This document shows, in pieces, positions 1 through 8,821 of a DNA stretch of 34,694 bases (within the stretch, counting starts at the first letter, position 1; the number at the start of each line of letters is the position of its first letter). The DNA comes from Magnetococcales bacterium DCbin2 (GTDB lineage: Bacteria; Pseudomonadota; Magnetococcia; Magnetococcales; UBA8363): positions 1 to 34,694 of the forward strand of contig PEAO01000027.1 in NCBI GenBank assembly GCA_002753615.1. Direction: 5' to 3'. The notes below the pieces were generated by a model. It was given only the letters and a program-made list of their open reading frames with translations, made no database searches and had not been told where the DNA came from. The position numbers and the translations under genes were made by a program.

Positions 1-19
1 CTTTTTTCTTTTAATAATT
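1..19. repeat. Right end of a dispersed hairpin repeat (truncated by window edge)
   Basis: The first 19 bases are identical to the outer right end of element B (about 13239-13257), and they are the reverse complement of the left-end motif seen near 12888-12905. The window therefore opens inside the last bases of another copy of the repeat family. The rest of that copy lies outside the window. Confidence 0.65.
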
Positions 20-42
20 TTATGATTTTATCGTCACGACAC

Positions 43-702
43 CTAGTGGCAAGTCCCCTCCGGTATCGTCACCGGTTCGGGATTCTCAAAGATGCGAAAA
101 TAATTGTCCAAATACCATTGGGTCAGTTTTTCCATCCGTCGGCCATGATTTTCCCGAATAATGGCCGACGCAACCGCCCGACGCTCAAACTCTTCAATGT
201 CGATGCGCCCGCTGTCCAACTCTTTGCGATCCTGCTGTTCCAGTTTTGCCAAACGCGAAAAAATCGCATTATGGGGTCCGTAAACAGAATGAATTTGTTT
301 CAAGGCATCAAACATGGTAATCCCAGCTTCGCGGGGCAACGGTGGTTTGGCGGTTTCCTCTTTCAAAACCACCAAAAAATTCTCATCGTCGGCAATTTTC
401 TTGGGAACGCGAACGCCCCTGAGAAAATAATCCGATGCATCCACCCATTCCGGCGATGGCGTGTTTCGACTCGGCCCCGCCGCCGGAGATTCGGGCTGGA
501 ACGCCCGCTTCTGGCTGGGGGTGCTGTCGTAATAGTCCCGAAGGGAAATCCATGACTCTGGCAACCGACTTTGACCCACCTTACCCTCCCACATCCGTTG
601 CTTGACCAGAAGGTGACGAATAGCCTTTTCATCGACCATGAATGGCGGCAACATGAGAGAATCCGTACCCAAAGTTGATAAATCAGGAAGGCAAAAATCC
701 AT
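43..702 (-). CDS. Hypothetical protein, 219 aa
   Basis: I do not recognise this protein. It is soluble and charged, with no signal peptide or membrane segment. A proline/serine-rich stretch lies around residues 60-85, and a helical, charge-rich C-terminal half (about 115-205) is rich in Glu, Arg and Lys. The ORF can be read from a TTG at 708, but the first ATG is at 702, giving a start of Met-Asp-Phe-Cys. Internal ATGs at 654 and 639 are alternatives, and none has a good Shine-Dalgarno sequence. It is divergent from the TPR gene, and if both first ATGs are used the two start codons overlap in CCATGG. The gene stops just inside the end of a dispersed repeat. The length and lack of stops make it likely real, but its function is unknown. 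Confidence 0.6.
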   Translation of the reverse strand: MDFCLPDLSTLGTDSLMLPPFMVDEKAIRHLLVKQRMWEGKVGQSRLPESWISLRDYYDSTPSQKRAFQPESPAAGPSRNTPSPEWVDASDYFLRGVRVPKKIADDENFLVVLKEETAKPPLPREAGITMFDALKQIHSVYGPHNAIFSRLAKLEQQDRKELDSGRIDIEEFERRAVASAIIRENHGRRMEKLTQWYLDNYFRIFENPEPVTIPEGTCH

Positions 703-2587
703 GGGCAAGAAAAATCAGAAAAAAATAGTCAATCCCGAACACTGGTTTGTGCAAGGGGTACAACTTCACGGAGAAGGCCGCCTGGATGAAGCGGTCCTCC
801 TCTACCAAAAAGTGATTCAACATTGCCCAAACCATGCCCAAGCCTTGAACAATTGGGGAATGATCGACCATGACCAAGGACTCATAGACCAAGCGGCTGC
901 ACGATTCCGACAGGCCCTCGCCATCAAACCAGACTTCCCGGAAGCCATGAATAACTTGGCCAGTCTGCTGCAACAACAAGGAAAATTGGAGGAAGCGCAG
1001 GTGCTGTTTCTCCGCGCAATCCAACGCAACCCGGAATACATGGAAGCATACTTCAATCTTGGTACGCTCTATCAAGCCTTAGGACAATGGGATTTTGCAG
1101 TGGACGCTTTCTCCAAAGCACTGAAATTCCAACCCAACAACCCCCAAATTCTTTTCCATCTTGGTTTTGCCTACCAACATCAAGGGCAATTGAACAAAGC
1201 GGAATCGTTCTATCGACAACTTATAAAACTTCAGCCCCAGCATCTCCAAGCACTCAATAACCTGGGCCAAGTCACCCTCCATCTGAGACAGCCCGACCAG
1301 ACCATCACCTATCTGCGGCAATTGGTGGCACTGCAACCCAACTTTCCCGAAGCCTGGAATAACATGGGGGTCGCCTGGGATATCCTGGAAAGAATCTATC
1401 ATGCGGCAGATTGTTTTGAAACGGCGTTGGAGTATCAACCCAACTTTCCAGAAGCACTGAATAATTACGGAAACCTCATCCTTAAACAAGGCCAACCATT
1501 TCTGGCCCTGGAATATTATGAACAAGCACTCTGCCTCAACCCCGAATATGTGGAAGCCCTGTGTAATCTGGGAGGTGTCCTGCACCAGGTTGGCCGACTC
1601 GATGCTGCGTTGGACATGCTGCAAAGAGCCAGGTCGCTGCAACCCGATTTTCCCTCGGTCCACTACAATGAAAGTATGATTCGATTGCTCTTGGGAGATT
1701 ATTCCCTGGGATTTCGTCAATATGAATGGCGTTGGCTCTCTAAAGATTTTGGACCCCACCATTATGGACAGCCGCTATGGAACGGGCAACCCCTCCCAGA
1801 AGCAACCATTCTGATCCATTGCGAACAAGGTTTTGGTGACAGCATTCAATTTATCCGCTATGTTCAACAGGTAATACCGCTGGTGGGACATGTGGTACTC
1901 ATGTGTCCAGACCCCTTGCGGCGTCTGTTTCAAACAATACCGGGAGTCGATGTTTTCATCAGCTACTTTGATCCGATTCCACACTGCGATTGTCAGGCCC
2001 CTTTGCTCAGTCTGCCATATCTGTTTGGAACAACCATTGAAACCATCCCCAAGGTGGTCCCCTACCTCAAACCGTGTCCCGACGCCGTGGTCCGCTTTGC
2101 CCAACGCTTAGCGCACGAAAAAAACGCTAAAATCGGTCTCGTTTGGCATGGCAATCCCCGGCAAAAAAATGATCGCAATCGCTCCATGGACCCCAAACAT
2201 CTTATCCGTTTGTTGGATACCCCAGGGTGTACCTTCATCAGTCTGCAAACAGAGGATTACGATTTTAACCCAAATCCTTTTTTTAGACTCCCGCAGTTTA
2301 ACGATTGGACAAGAGAGTTCTCCGATTTTGCCGATACCGCCGCCTTGATCACCCAGCTTGATCTGGTCATCTCGGTAGATACTTCGGTCATCCATCTGAC
2401 CGGTGCCTTGGGGTGTCCTGGGTGGGTACTGCTACCAGCAGTCCCCGATTGGCGCTGGTTGTTGGATCGGTCGGATAGTCCCTGGTATCCCACGTTGCAT
2501 CTCTTCCGCCAGTCCCAGCCTCACCATTGGGAGGATGTTGTAGAGCGCGTAATAGCGCAACTCCACAACTGGTTGGCAGAAAGGTAA
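701..2587 (+). CDS. TPR-repeat protein with C-terminal glycosyltransferase-9-like domain
   Basis: This 628-residue protein opens with roughly ten consecutive tetratricopeptide repeats (about residues 12-340), each about 34 residues with the typical pattern of paired helices ending in a Pro-x-(Y/F)-x-E-A-(L/W)-N-N linker. The second part (about 345-628) is the domain that often follows TPRs in bacterial SPINDLY-like proteins. It has Y-E-W-R-W, then H-C-E-Q-G-F-G-D-S-I-Q-F-I-R-Y, then V-G-L-V-W-H-G-N-P and a D-T-S-V-I-H-L-T-G-A-L-G motif, as in the glycosyltransferase family 9/ADP-heptose transferase fold. It probably modifies a protein or surface glycan; acceptor and donor cannot be told. The ORF stays open from 638, but the ATG at 701 has AGGAAG ten bases upstream and starts the natural basic N-terminus, so I place the start there. 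Confidence 0.85.
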   Translation: MGKKNQKKIVNPEHWFVQGVQLHGEGRLDEAVLLYQKVIQHCPNHAQALNNWGMIDHDQGLIDQAAARFRQALAIKPDFPEAMNNLASLLQQQGKLEEAQVLFLRAIQRNPEYMEAYFNLGTLYQALGQWDFAVDAFSKALKFQPNNPQILFHLGFAYQHQGQLNKAESFYRQLIKLQPQHLQALNNLGQVTLHLRQPDQTITYLRQLVALQPNFPEAWNNMGVAWDILERIYHAADCFETALEYQPNFPEALNNYGNLILKQGQPFLALEYYEQALCLNPEYVEALCNLGGVLHQVGRLDAALDMLQRARSLQPDFPSVHYNESMIRLLLGDYSLGFRQYEWRWLSKDFGPHHYGQPLWNGQPLPEATILIHCEQGFGDSIQFIRYVQQVIPLVGHVVLMCPDPLRRLFQTIPGVDVFISYFDPIPHCDCQAPLLSLPYLFGTTIETIPKVVPYLKPCPDAVVRFAQRLAHEKNAKIGLVWHGNPRQKNDRNRSMDPKHLIRLLDTPGCTFISLQTEDYDFNPNPFFRLPQFNDWTREFSDFADTAALITQLDLVISVDTSVIHLTGALGCPGWVLLPAVPDWRWLLDRSDSPWYPTLHLFRQSQPHHWEDVVERVIAQLHNWLAER

Positions 2588-2600
2588 ATGATTAAAAAAT

Positions 2601-2646
2601 AGGCAACATGATCCGATCAAATGACTGTTTTTTGATCATTTTGCCT
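2601..2646 (+). terminator. Probable terminator hairpin after the TPR gene
   Basis: An interrupted inverted repeat lies 13 bases after the stop codon. AGGCAA (2601-2606) pairs with TTGCCT (2641-2646), and GATCAAA (2615-2621) pairs with TTTGATC (2631-2637). A T-rich stretch follows (2647-2658). It separates the TPR gene from the nitrogen genes. Confidence 0.5.
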
Positions 2647-2711
2647 CATATTTTTTCATATGATTATTCCTATTTTGGTATAATCACCTGTTATCCTTCA
2701 AATAATGATAA

Positions 2712-2727
2712 TGGCTTGATACTTGCC
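2712..2727 (+). promoter_or_regulatory. Sigma-54 (RpoN) -24/-12 promoter upstream of amtB
   Basis: The sequence TGGCTTGATACTTGCC matches the RpoN consensus TGGCACG-N4-TTGCW at the invariant GG and GC, with TGGC and TTGC intact and correct spacing. Transcription would start near 2737, leaving a leader of about 55 bases before the amtB ATG. RpoN with NtrC is the classical control of ammonium transporter genes, so the context supports the site. I found no convincing NtrC enhancer pair by eye. Confidence 0.75.
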
Positions 2728-2792
2728 TAGTCCACACGGATTGGCGTTGTTTTCTTTCGTTAAATGTAATCTCCTGTTTGAGTCAGTCACCC

Positions 2793-4118
2793 ATGCGCAC
2801 CGTACAATGGACTATCGGATTGGGGATTACACTGTCCCTGATGTTTTTCTCTCGGGATGCCCAGGCGGAACCGGTGGCACTCAATCTTGCGAACACCTCG
2901 TGGATATTGACTGCAACCGCCCTGGTGCTGTTCATGACCCTCCCGGGGCTGGCCCTGTTCTATGGCGGCTTGGTCCGAACCAGAAACGTCCTTTCCATAC
3001 TGATGCAATGCTTTAGTATCGCCTGTTTGGTATCGGTTCTGTGGTTTGCCGTGGCCTATAGCATCTCCTTTGGCGATGGCGATGGCGGTGCGCTCAAGGA
3101 TTGGTGGGGGGGATTGGGGAAGGTTTTCCTCATGGGGGTTACCCCCGCATCTCTCTCCAACGATCTCCCCGAGACCGTGTTCATTATGTTTCAAATGACC
3201 TTCGCCATCATCACCCCGGCATTGGTCATCGGTGGCTTTGCTGAAAGAGTCCGCTTTTCCGCCGTTCTCCTGTTTTCAGGGTTATGGGTCGTCATCGTTT
3301 ATGCTCCCCTGTGCCATTGGGTGTGGGGTGGCGGATGGCTGGCACAGATGGGTTTCATGGATTTTGCCGGTGGCTCCGTCGTCCACATCAACGCCGGTAT
3401 CGCCGCCCTCGTCGCCGCCCTCATCATTGGCAACCGCCGAGGATTTCCCAAAACGGCCATGATGCCCCATAACATGACCATGGTTTTTACCGGGGCATCC
3501 ATGCTGTGGGTTGGCTGGTTTGGATTCAACGGCGGCAGTGCGCTGGCTGCCAACGGTAGCGCGGGTATGGCCATGCTTGTCACCCACCTGGGGGCTGCCA
3601 CCGGCTCTTTGGCCTGGATGATTATGGAATGGGTCCGCCATGGCAAACCCAGCGTCCTGGGTATCGTCACCGGCATGGTGGCCGGTTTGGGTACCATTAC
3701 CCCCGCCTCCGGGTTCGTCGGTCCTGTCGGAGCCGCCATCATCGGTTTTGGCGCAGGGATCGTCTGCTACGGGTCTACCCAGATCATTAAACAAAAACTC
3801 CATATCGATGACTCTCTGGACGTTTCTCCAGTTCATGGCGTCGGGGGTATCCTGGGAACCGTCCTGACGGGCGTTTTCGCCGCCCCGTTCCTCGGTGGCA
3901 CCGGGTTCGCTAGCGGTGGCACCATGATCCACCAAGTGGGAGTGCAATCCCTGGGCGTGGTCGCAACTCTCGTTTGGAGCGGCGTCCTCACGGCGGTCAT
4001 ACTCAAGATTGTCGATGCCATGGTGGGGCTGCGTGCCGACCGTGATCAAGAATCCGAAGGATTGGATCTGGCGTTCCATGATGAAAAAGGATACAACCTA
4101 GACGCCGGCTCCTTTTAA
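2793..4118 (+). CDS. amtB: Ammonium transporter, AmtB family
   Basis: This 441-residue inner-membrane protein conducts ammonium/ammonia into the cell. It has an N-terminal signal-like segment (about 1-26, ending near A-Q-A-E) and then about eleven hydrophobic helices. Family motifs are clear: N-T-S-W-I-L at the start of the mature protein, P-G-L-A-L-F-Y-G-G-L-V-R, and the two pore histidines, His198 (G-G-S-V-V-H-I-N-A-G) and His348 (D-V-S-P-V-H-G-V-G-G). The cytoplasmic C-terminal tail is normal in size for binding a PII protein, although no glnK/glnB gene is adjacent. A TTG at 2778 is in frame, but the ATG at 2793 gives the normal signal-peptide start. A sigma-54 promoter lies upstream and glnA follows after 97 bases, so the two probably form a nitrogen-controlled unit. 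Confidence 0.95.
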   Translation: MRTVQWTIGLGITLSLMFFSRDAQAEPVALNLANTSWILTATALVLFMTLPGLALFYGGLVRTRNVLSILMQCFSIACLVSVLWFAVAYSISFGDGDGGALKDWWGGLGKVFLMGVTPASLSNDLPETVFIMFQMTFAIITPALVIGGFAERVRFSAVLLFSGLWVVIVYAPLCHWVWGGGWLAQMGFMDFAGGSVVHINAGIAALVAALIIGNRRGFPKTAMMPHNMTMVFTGASMLWVGWFGFNGGSALAANGSAGMAMLVTHLGAATGSLAWMIMEWVRHGKPSVLGIVTGMVAGLGTITPASGFVGPVGAAIIGFGAGIVCYGSTQIIKQKLHIDDSLDVSPVHGVGGILGTVLTGVFAAPFLGGTGFASGGTMIHQVGVQSLGVVATLVWSGVLTAVILKIVDAMVGLRADRDQESEGLDLAFHDEKGYNLDAGSF

Positions 4119-4215
4119 CGTAACCTCAAAGCGACAGGTTCCTAACAAAGACGGCAATGAAGTTTTTCAGACCTTCGGGTAACATATCAACATTTTTGTA
4201 GAGAGGATTGGCATA

Positions 4216-5637
4216 ATGGCTGATCAAGAGGCGGTAAAAAAGGTTATGGCCATGATTCAGGAGCACGAAATTAAATTCGTGGACTTCCGTTTCACCGACT
4301 TTCACGGCAAATGGCAGCATATTACCTGTTCAATCCGTATGTTTAGCGAAGACGTTTTTGAAAGTGGCTTCGGTTTCGACGGATCATCCATAGCCGGTTG
4401 GTGCGAAATCAACCATTCCGACATGGTGTTCAAACCCGATCCAACCTCGGCGGTTCTCGACCCGTTTACCGAAGTCCCCACCCTGATACTCATCGCCGAT
4501 ATCCAAGATCCGTTCACCGGGGAAGGCTATGCCCGCGACCCCAGGGGTGTGGCCAAACGGGCGGAGGCTTATCTCTCCTATACCGGCATCGGTGATACCG
4601 CCTTTTTTGGACCGGAGGCAGAATTTTTCATTTTTGATTCCGCCAAGTTCGGTACCGGCATCAACTATGCCCAGGTGGAGTTGGATTCCGAAGAAGGGGC
4701 CTGGAACAGCAATGTCGATTATGAGGATGGCAATCACGGTCATCGTCCCGGCATCAAAGGGGGCTATTTCCCCGTTCCTCCCGTCGATTCCTTCCAGGAT
4801 CTGCGTTCGGAAATGTGCCTGATGATGGAAGAAATGGGATTGGACATCGAGTTCCATCATCACGAGGTGGCGACCGCCGGTCAGTGCGAAATCGACATGC
4901 GCTTCGGCCCCTTGACCGCTATGGCCGATAACATTCAAAAATACAAGTATGTGGTCCATAACGTCTCCCACAATGCCGGCAAAACCGCTACCTTCATGCC
5001 CAAACCCCTCTCCGGTGATAATGGATCGGGGATGCATTGCCATGTTTCCATCTGGAAGGGTGGTCAGCCCAAGTTTGCGGGTAATCAATACGCCGACCTG
5101 TCCCAGGAGGCCCTGTGGTTCATCGGGGGCGTTAAGAAACATGCCCGCGCCATCAACGCCTTCACCAACTCCAGCACCAATTCCTACAAGCGTCTGATTC
5201 CCGGCTTTGAAGCTCCCGTGTTGCTGGCGCCCTCCCCCCGCAACCGTTCTGCTAGCATCCGTATTCCCGCAGCGACCAACCCCAAGGCTAAGCGTTGCGA
5301 AGTCCGGTTCCCCGATCCCGCTTCCAATCCATATCTCGCCTTTGCCGCCATTCTGATGGCCGGTCTGGATGGCATTGAAAACAAGATCGATCCAGGCGCA
5401 CCCATGGAGAAAAATCTCTATGATCTGCCTCCCGAAGAACTGAAAGCGATCCCCACAGTCTGTGGATCACTTCGGGAAGCTTTGGAAGAACTTTCCAAAA
5501 ATCGCGAGTTCCTGAAGAAAGGAAACGTGTTCAGCGATGATCTTATCGATGCCTGGATCGCCCTGAAAATGACCGAAGTTTATCGGGTTGAGCATACCCC
5601 CCATCCGGTTGAGTTTGTCATGTATTACAGCGTCTAA
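4216..5637 (+). CDS. glnA: Glutamine synthetase type I
   Basis: This 473-residue enzyme makes glutamine from glutamate, ammonia and ATP, and works as a dodecamer. Family motifs are all present: G-F-D-G-S-S near residues 53-58, the ATP/metal site [14 protein letters not shown], the [10 protein letters not shown] active-site segment, and the adenylylation loop N-L-Y-D-L-P-P-E-E with the target tyrosine at residue 402. This last feature marks a GS-I-beta enzyme, the kind normally switched by GlnE adenylyltransferase. The length is full. The start is supported by AGAGGA about nine bases before the ATG. It follows amtB by 97 bases and is closed by a strong terminator. Confidence 0.97.
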   Translation: MADQEAVKKVMAMIQEHEIKFVDFRFTDFHGKWQHITCSIRMFSEDVFESGFGFDGSSIAGWCEINHSDMVFKPDPTSAVLDPFTEVPTLILIADIQDPFTGEGYARDPRGVAKRAEAYLSYTGIGDTAFFGPEAEFFIFDSAKFGTGINYAQVELDSEEGAWNSNVDYEDGNHGHRPGIKGGYFPVPPVDSFQDLRSEMCLMMEEMGLDIEFHHHEVATAGQCEIDMRFGPLTAMADNIQKYKYVVHNVSHNAGKTATFMPKPLSGDNGSGMHCHVSIWKGGQPKFAGNQYADLSQEALWFIGGVKKHARAINAFTNSSTNSYKRLIPGFEAPVLLAPSPRNRSASIRIPAATNPKAKRCEVRFPDPASNPYLAFAAILMAGLDGIENKIDPGAPMEKNLYDLPPEELKAIPTVCGSLREALEELSKNREFLKKGNVFSDDLIDAWIALKMTEVYRVEHTPHPVEFVMYYSV

Positions 5638-5660
5638 GCCCCGAAGTCTTTGTCATGCCA

Positions 5661-5700
5661 AAACCCTCTCCCGTATGAAGCTACGGGGGAGGGTTTTTTG
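5661..5700 (+). terminator. Strong rho-independent terminator after glnA
   Basis: AAACCCTCTCCCGTA (5661-5675) pairs with TACGGGGGAGGGTTT (5682-5696) around a six-base loop, with one mismatch, and runs straight into a T tract. It lies 23 bases after the glnA stop. Confidence 0.9.
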
Positions 5701-5769
5701 TTTTTTTCCCCGTTTTCACCGATTAAGGCTTTCGTCATTTTGTTTAATGAGCTTCAAAAGCAGGATTTT

Positions 5770-7161
5770 CTACCACTTATCCACAGATCCTGTGGATAAG
5801 TCTGTGGAAACTTGTGGAACAACACCCAAAAACATTTCCTGGGTTGGATCAAATTCTGTGAGGTCAACACGGCGCATGGCACCGTGGATATCCGCCAGGG
5901 TATTGATAAATCGGACCGAATAATAATCTTCTGATGTCCCCTGGACCCATGCACCATCCACCTTTTCCACCAAAACATCGGCGGGGTAAAGAAGGCGCGA
6001 CTTAAGGCGAAGATTGAATTGTTCCTGTCCCGCTTGTCGGAGGATACTGGCCCGTTGTTTGACGATAGGCTCTGGAACCAAAGAGTGTGATGGAAAGCGG
6101 GCCGCTGGCGTATTAGGGCGTTGGGAATAAGGGAAAACATGCAGCAAAGAAATTCCCCCCTCTGCAATGAGGGAATGGGTATTGGCGAACGCTTCGTCCG
6201 ATTCGGTGGGAAAGCCGGCGATCAGATCGGCACCAAAAACCATGTGTGGATTGATTCGGCGCAGTTGATTTATGCGCATGAGGAGTTCCTGACGACTCCC
6301 CTGGCGTCCCATCCGTTTTCGGATCAGATCGTCACCACTTTGAATGGATAGGTGAAGATGGGGACATAGGGGAGAACCAGGGGCAAACAACGCCATCATC
6401 TCATCATCCAGATCCATGGGATCCACCGAAGAGAGGCGCAAGCGGCCTGTCTGACACAGGGGAAGCAAAGCCTTGACCATCTGCGCCAATGTCCAGGGGG
6501 GAGAAAGATCCCGACCAAACGACCCGATATCAATGCCCAGCAACACCAACTCCCGGCTCCCCGCCTGAAGATATCTTTCCGCTTGCGCCATGATTCGATC
6601 CGGGTGAATACTCACACTGGGGCCACGAACCTGGGGAATGAGACAATAGGTGCAGTGGCGATCACACCCATCTTGAATCTGCAATGGTGTGCGCGCACGG
6701 TTTTCACTATGATCCAGGATGGGACCGTAAGCGGCAATGCCACCGGCGTCACTGTTGCCAGGTTCGGCAGGTTCGGTTAAAGGATGATCACAAGGTTTCG
6801 GAAGGGTATTCTGGTCCCAAAGATGCCACAGCCGTTTTTTATCCTGGTTGCCAACGACCAGGGCGACATTGGGTTGATTATAAAATGTTTCCGGGGATCG
6901 CTGGGCATAACAACCTGTCACCACCAATCGTGCCTTGGGATGGTCGCGTCCAAGTCTGCGGATTAATTTTCTGGCTTGCCGCTCACTTTCTTGGGTCACG
7001 CTACAGGTGTTGATGATGATAATATCGGCGTCGTCCACGGAATCGGTGGTATGCAAGCCGGAATCGAGTCCCATTTTGAGGATCAAATCAGTTTCAAATT
7101 GATTAACCCGGCATCCCATGGTAAGGATAGTCACAGAATATGGTGTATTTTTTTCTTTCAT
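5770..7161 (-). CDS. mtaB: tRNA t6A37 methylthiotransferase (MtaB-like)
   Basis: This 463-residue radical-SAM methylthiotransferase most likely converts t6A to ms2t6A at position 37 of tRNAs. The N-terminal UPF0004 domain carries the three cluster cysteines: Cys17 (T-M-G-C-R-V-N-Q-F-E-T), Cys53 (I-N-T-C-S-V-T) and Cys84 (V-T-G-C-Y-A-Q-R). The radical-SAM motif is C-D-R-H-C-T-Y-C (Cys166, Cys170, Cys173). A short C-terminal TRAM-like segment follows. The N-terminal motif fits MtaB better than MiaB or RimO. The ORF is open to 7296, but the ATG at 7161 matches the family N-terminus; no good ribosome site is seen. The last 13 codons are written in DnaA boxes. The gene is divergent from the CCA-enzyme-like gene with about 55 bases between starts. 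Confidence 0.88.
   Translation of the reverse strand: MKEKNTPYSVTILTMGCRVNQFETDLILKMGLDSGLHTTDSVDDADIIIINTCSVTQESERQARKLIRRLGRDHPKARLVVTGCYAQRSPETFYNQPNVALVVGNQDKKRLWHLWDQNTLPKPCDHPLTEPAEPGNSDAGGIAAYGPILDHSENRARTPLQIQDGCDRHCTYCLIPQVRGPSVSIHPDRIMAQAERYLQAGSRELVLLGIDIGSFGRDLSPPWTLAQMVKALLPLCQTGRLRLSSVDPMDLDDEMMALFAPGSPLCPHLHLSIQSGDDLIRKRMGRQGSRQELLMRINQLRRINPHMVFGADLIAGFPTESDEAFANTHSLIAEGGISLLHVFPYSQRPNTPAARFPSHSLVPEPIVKQRASILRQAGQEQFNLRLKSRLLYPADVLVEKVDGAWVQGTSEDYYSVRFINTLADIHGAMRRVDLTEFDPTQEMFLGVVPQVSTDLSTGSVDKW
5777..5821. other. Cluster of DnaA boxes (two perfect, two imperfect)
   Basis: TTATCCACA (5777-5785) and its reverse complement TGTGGATAA (5791-5799) are exact matches to the DnaA consensus. 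They are separated by five bases and lie inside a 25-base palindrome (5776-5800). Two further 7/9 matches in the same orientation as the second box follow at 5803-5811 and 5813-5821. The cluster lies within the last codons of mtaB and beside a T-rich stretch after glnA. It could be a DnaA titration or regulatory site, or part of a replication origin; the window alone does not decide. Confidence 0.6.
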
Positions 7162-7216
7162 AGGTAAAACCGGGGAGACCCCTCCCTTTCGTCTTTGGCG
7201 ACTGGATGTAACACAC

Positions 7217-8602
7217 ATGCTTCCCTCTTTAAGAAACGGTTTTCCGCCGTTCATTGCAAGTCTTTTGGATGAACTCCATCTGCTGATCGGACCCATTCAC
7301 CTGGTGGGGAGTGCTGTCCGCAATGTTTTACAGGGGACGCCCCTGAGTAACGATTTGAACATTTTGACGGTTCGCCCCCTGGACCAATGTTTGGAAGCGT
7401 TGCGCGAAAACAACCATGATGCCGTAGGCGGCGGCGGGGAAAAATCAATTTTTGTTCCGCTCAAGGGATGGGAGAAACCAAAAACCATTGAAATATCGAA
7501 ATTTCGCCATCGCCCCGCCCAGACCGCGACCATCGAGGAAGATCTCCTCCATCGTGATATCACCGTCAATGCCATGGCCTATGCCTGGCCCAATGGTCCC
7601 CTGGTCGATCCGTTCGGGGGACAAGATGATCTGATCAATGGGCGTATCCGACTGGTCAACGGTGAGGAAACCTTACGTGGCGATCCCCTGCGCGCAGTAC
7701 GCCTGTACCGTTTTTCACTGCAACTATCCGCCGTTCCCAATCCTGAAGACCTGAAATACTGCACCCATATTTCCTTGGACCAGGTACCACCGGAGAGGAT
7801 TCGGGTAGAATTGGATCGCATTTTTTCATTCCCTCTAGACACCCCCCAGGCACACAATCTTCTTTTTTCCCTGCTCGATTCCGATCTGGGGGCGGCGATG
7901 CTCCCGGAATTTAAATTATTACGACAAATTTTCAAGCCAAGCTCCACGGACGGGACAACGGTCTGGCACCATACGATCCAAACACTGAAATCCATATCCA
8001 GCTCACCCAGAGAAGAAGATATTTCTTTGTTGGATCTGCGCTGGACGGTCGTTTTGGCGGGACTGATCTTTTATGCCAAAAATTTACGTTCCCTGCAAAA
8101 GATTGAGGACGGGGCAAATTATGAAAGGGCCATCAATCAAATCGTCGCCCTCCTCAACCGTTACGGCTTTTCCAGAAGGCGACAGAAAAAAATATTGAAT
8201 ATTCTGAATAATCTTGGCGTTGACTTTCCGTTCAGTGACCGGGTATTAAAACGTCTTTTGGGTGATGCCGTCCCCATTGAGGGGTTGATTTCGCTGATTT
8301 TCCACGCCAAACATGCCATTCAAACAACGGATCCGGTATGCAAGGCCAAGAATCGGTTGGAATATACCCGAACCTTGGAGAGATGCCTCAGTCTACGACG
8401 ATCCTGTGTCACACTGCGATGCTCGGACTTGGCCATCTGCGGTGGAGACATTCGCGATATGGTACGCCGCCGTCCTGGCCCCTGGCTGGGTGAACTTCAG
8501 ACATGGCTGTTGAACTGGATCGGAGAAGACTACTCCCGCAACAATGCGGAATCATTACGGAAAAAAATACAAGAATGGATCGCCACCCAAGATAGGATGT
8601 AG
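7217..8602 (+). CDS. CCA-adding enzyme/poly(A) polymerase family protein with altered catalytic motif
   Basis: This 461-residue class II nucleotidyltransferase belongs to the tRNA CCA-adding enzyme/poly(A) polymerase family. The head domain retains the L-V-G-x-A-V-R region, H-R-D-I-T-V-N-A-M-A-Y, the L-V-D-P-F-G-G motif and the G-D-P-L-R-A-V-R neck motif. The rest is the helical body and tail. Oddly, the canonical GGxxRD reads G-S-A-V-R-N (Asn36), and the metal-binding DxD reads D-L-N (Asp46, Asn48) with one extra residue before it. Loss of the second carboxylate would be expected to impair catalysis, so it may be a divergent or inactive paralogue, or may use another acid. The ORF stays open from 7118; the ATG at 7217 gives a normal N-terminus. 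Confidence 0.82.
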   Translation: MLPSLRNGFPPFIASLLDELHLLIGPIHLVGSAVRNVLQGTPLSNDLNILTVRPLDQCLEALRENNHDAVGGGGEKSIFVPLKGWEKPKTIEISKFRHRPAQTATIEEDLLHRDITVNAMAYAWPNGPLVDPFGGQDDLINGRIRLVNGEETLRGDPLRAVRLYRFSLQLSAVPNPEDLKYCTHISLDQVPPERIRVELDRIFSFPLDTPQAHNLLFSLLDSDLGAAMLPEFKLLRQIFKPSSTDGTTVWHHTIQTLKSISSSPREEDISLLDLRWTVVLAGLIFYAKNLRSLQKIEDGANYERAINQIVALLNRYGFSRRRQKKILNILNNLGVDFPFSDRVLKRLLGDAVPIEGLISLIFHAKHAIQTTDPVCKAKNRLEYTRTLERCLSLRRSCVTLRCSDLAICGGDIRDMVRRRPGPWLGELQTWLLNWIGEDYSRNNAESLRKKIQEWIATQDRM

Positions 8603-8743
8603 GTTTGAACGCAATCTATGGAGGACAGAGATTTGAGATCCGGTATAAACACTCCCGGTACACCAGAAACCAGACGGTAATTCCAGGGGGGAATATCGAC
8701 GATTTTTGGTTGCATTTCCAGAGTAAATCATTCATGTTAACCC

Positions 8744-8763
8744 GGCGTCAACGCCAATATTGG
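8744..8763. promoter_or_regulatory. Two overlapping palindromes upstream of tpiA
   Basis: GGCGTCAACGCC (8744-8755) is a palindrome with 5-base arms and a two-base centre. It overlaps the perfect 10-base palindrome CCAATATTGG (8754-8763). They lie about 60 bases before the tpiA start in an otherwise featureless 219-base gap. They could be an operator or a small hairpin; no regulator can be named. Confidence 0.3.
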
Positions 8764-8821
8764 TGATTTTAGAATCGGAACAACCAGGAAATAAACCTAC
8801 TTAACGAGTGAGGATGCATTC

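Noticed and set aside
3282-4079. 265-codon minus-strand ORF opposite amtB
   Set aside because: It is a shadow of a GC-rich membrane protein gene, rich in His, Gly and Asp with no motif; amtB is certain on the other strand.
5776-5800. The 25-base palindrome as a terminator of mtaB
   Set aside because: It lies inside the coding sequence before the stop and has no T tract after it; DnaA boxes explain it better.
8530-8715. 61-codon minus-strand ORF in the gap before tpiA
   Set aside because: It overlaps the 3' end of the CCA-enzyme-like gene, has only a weak GGAA near the start and resembles nothing; too weak to list.
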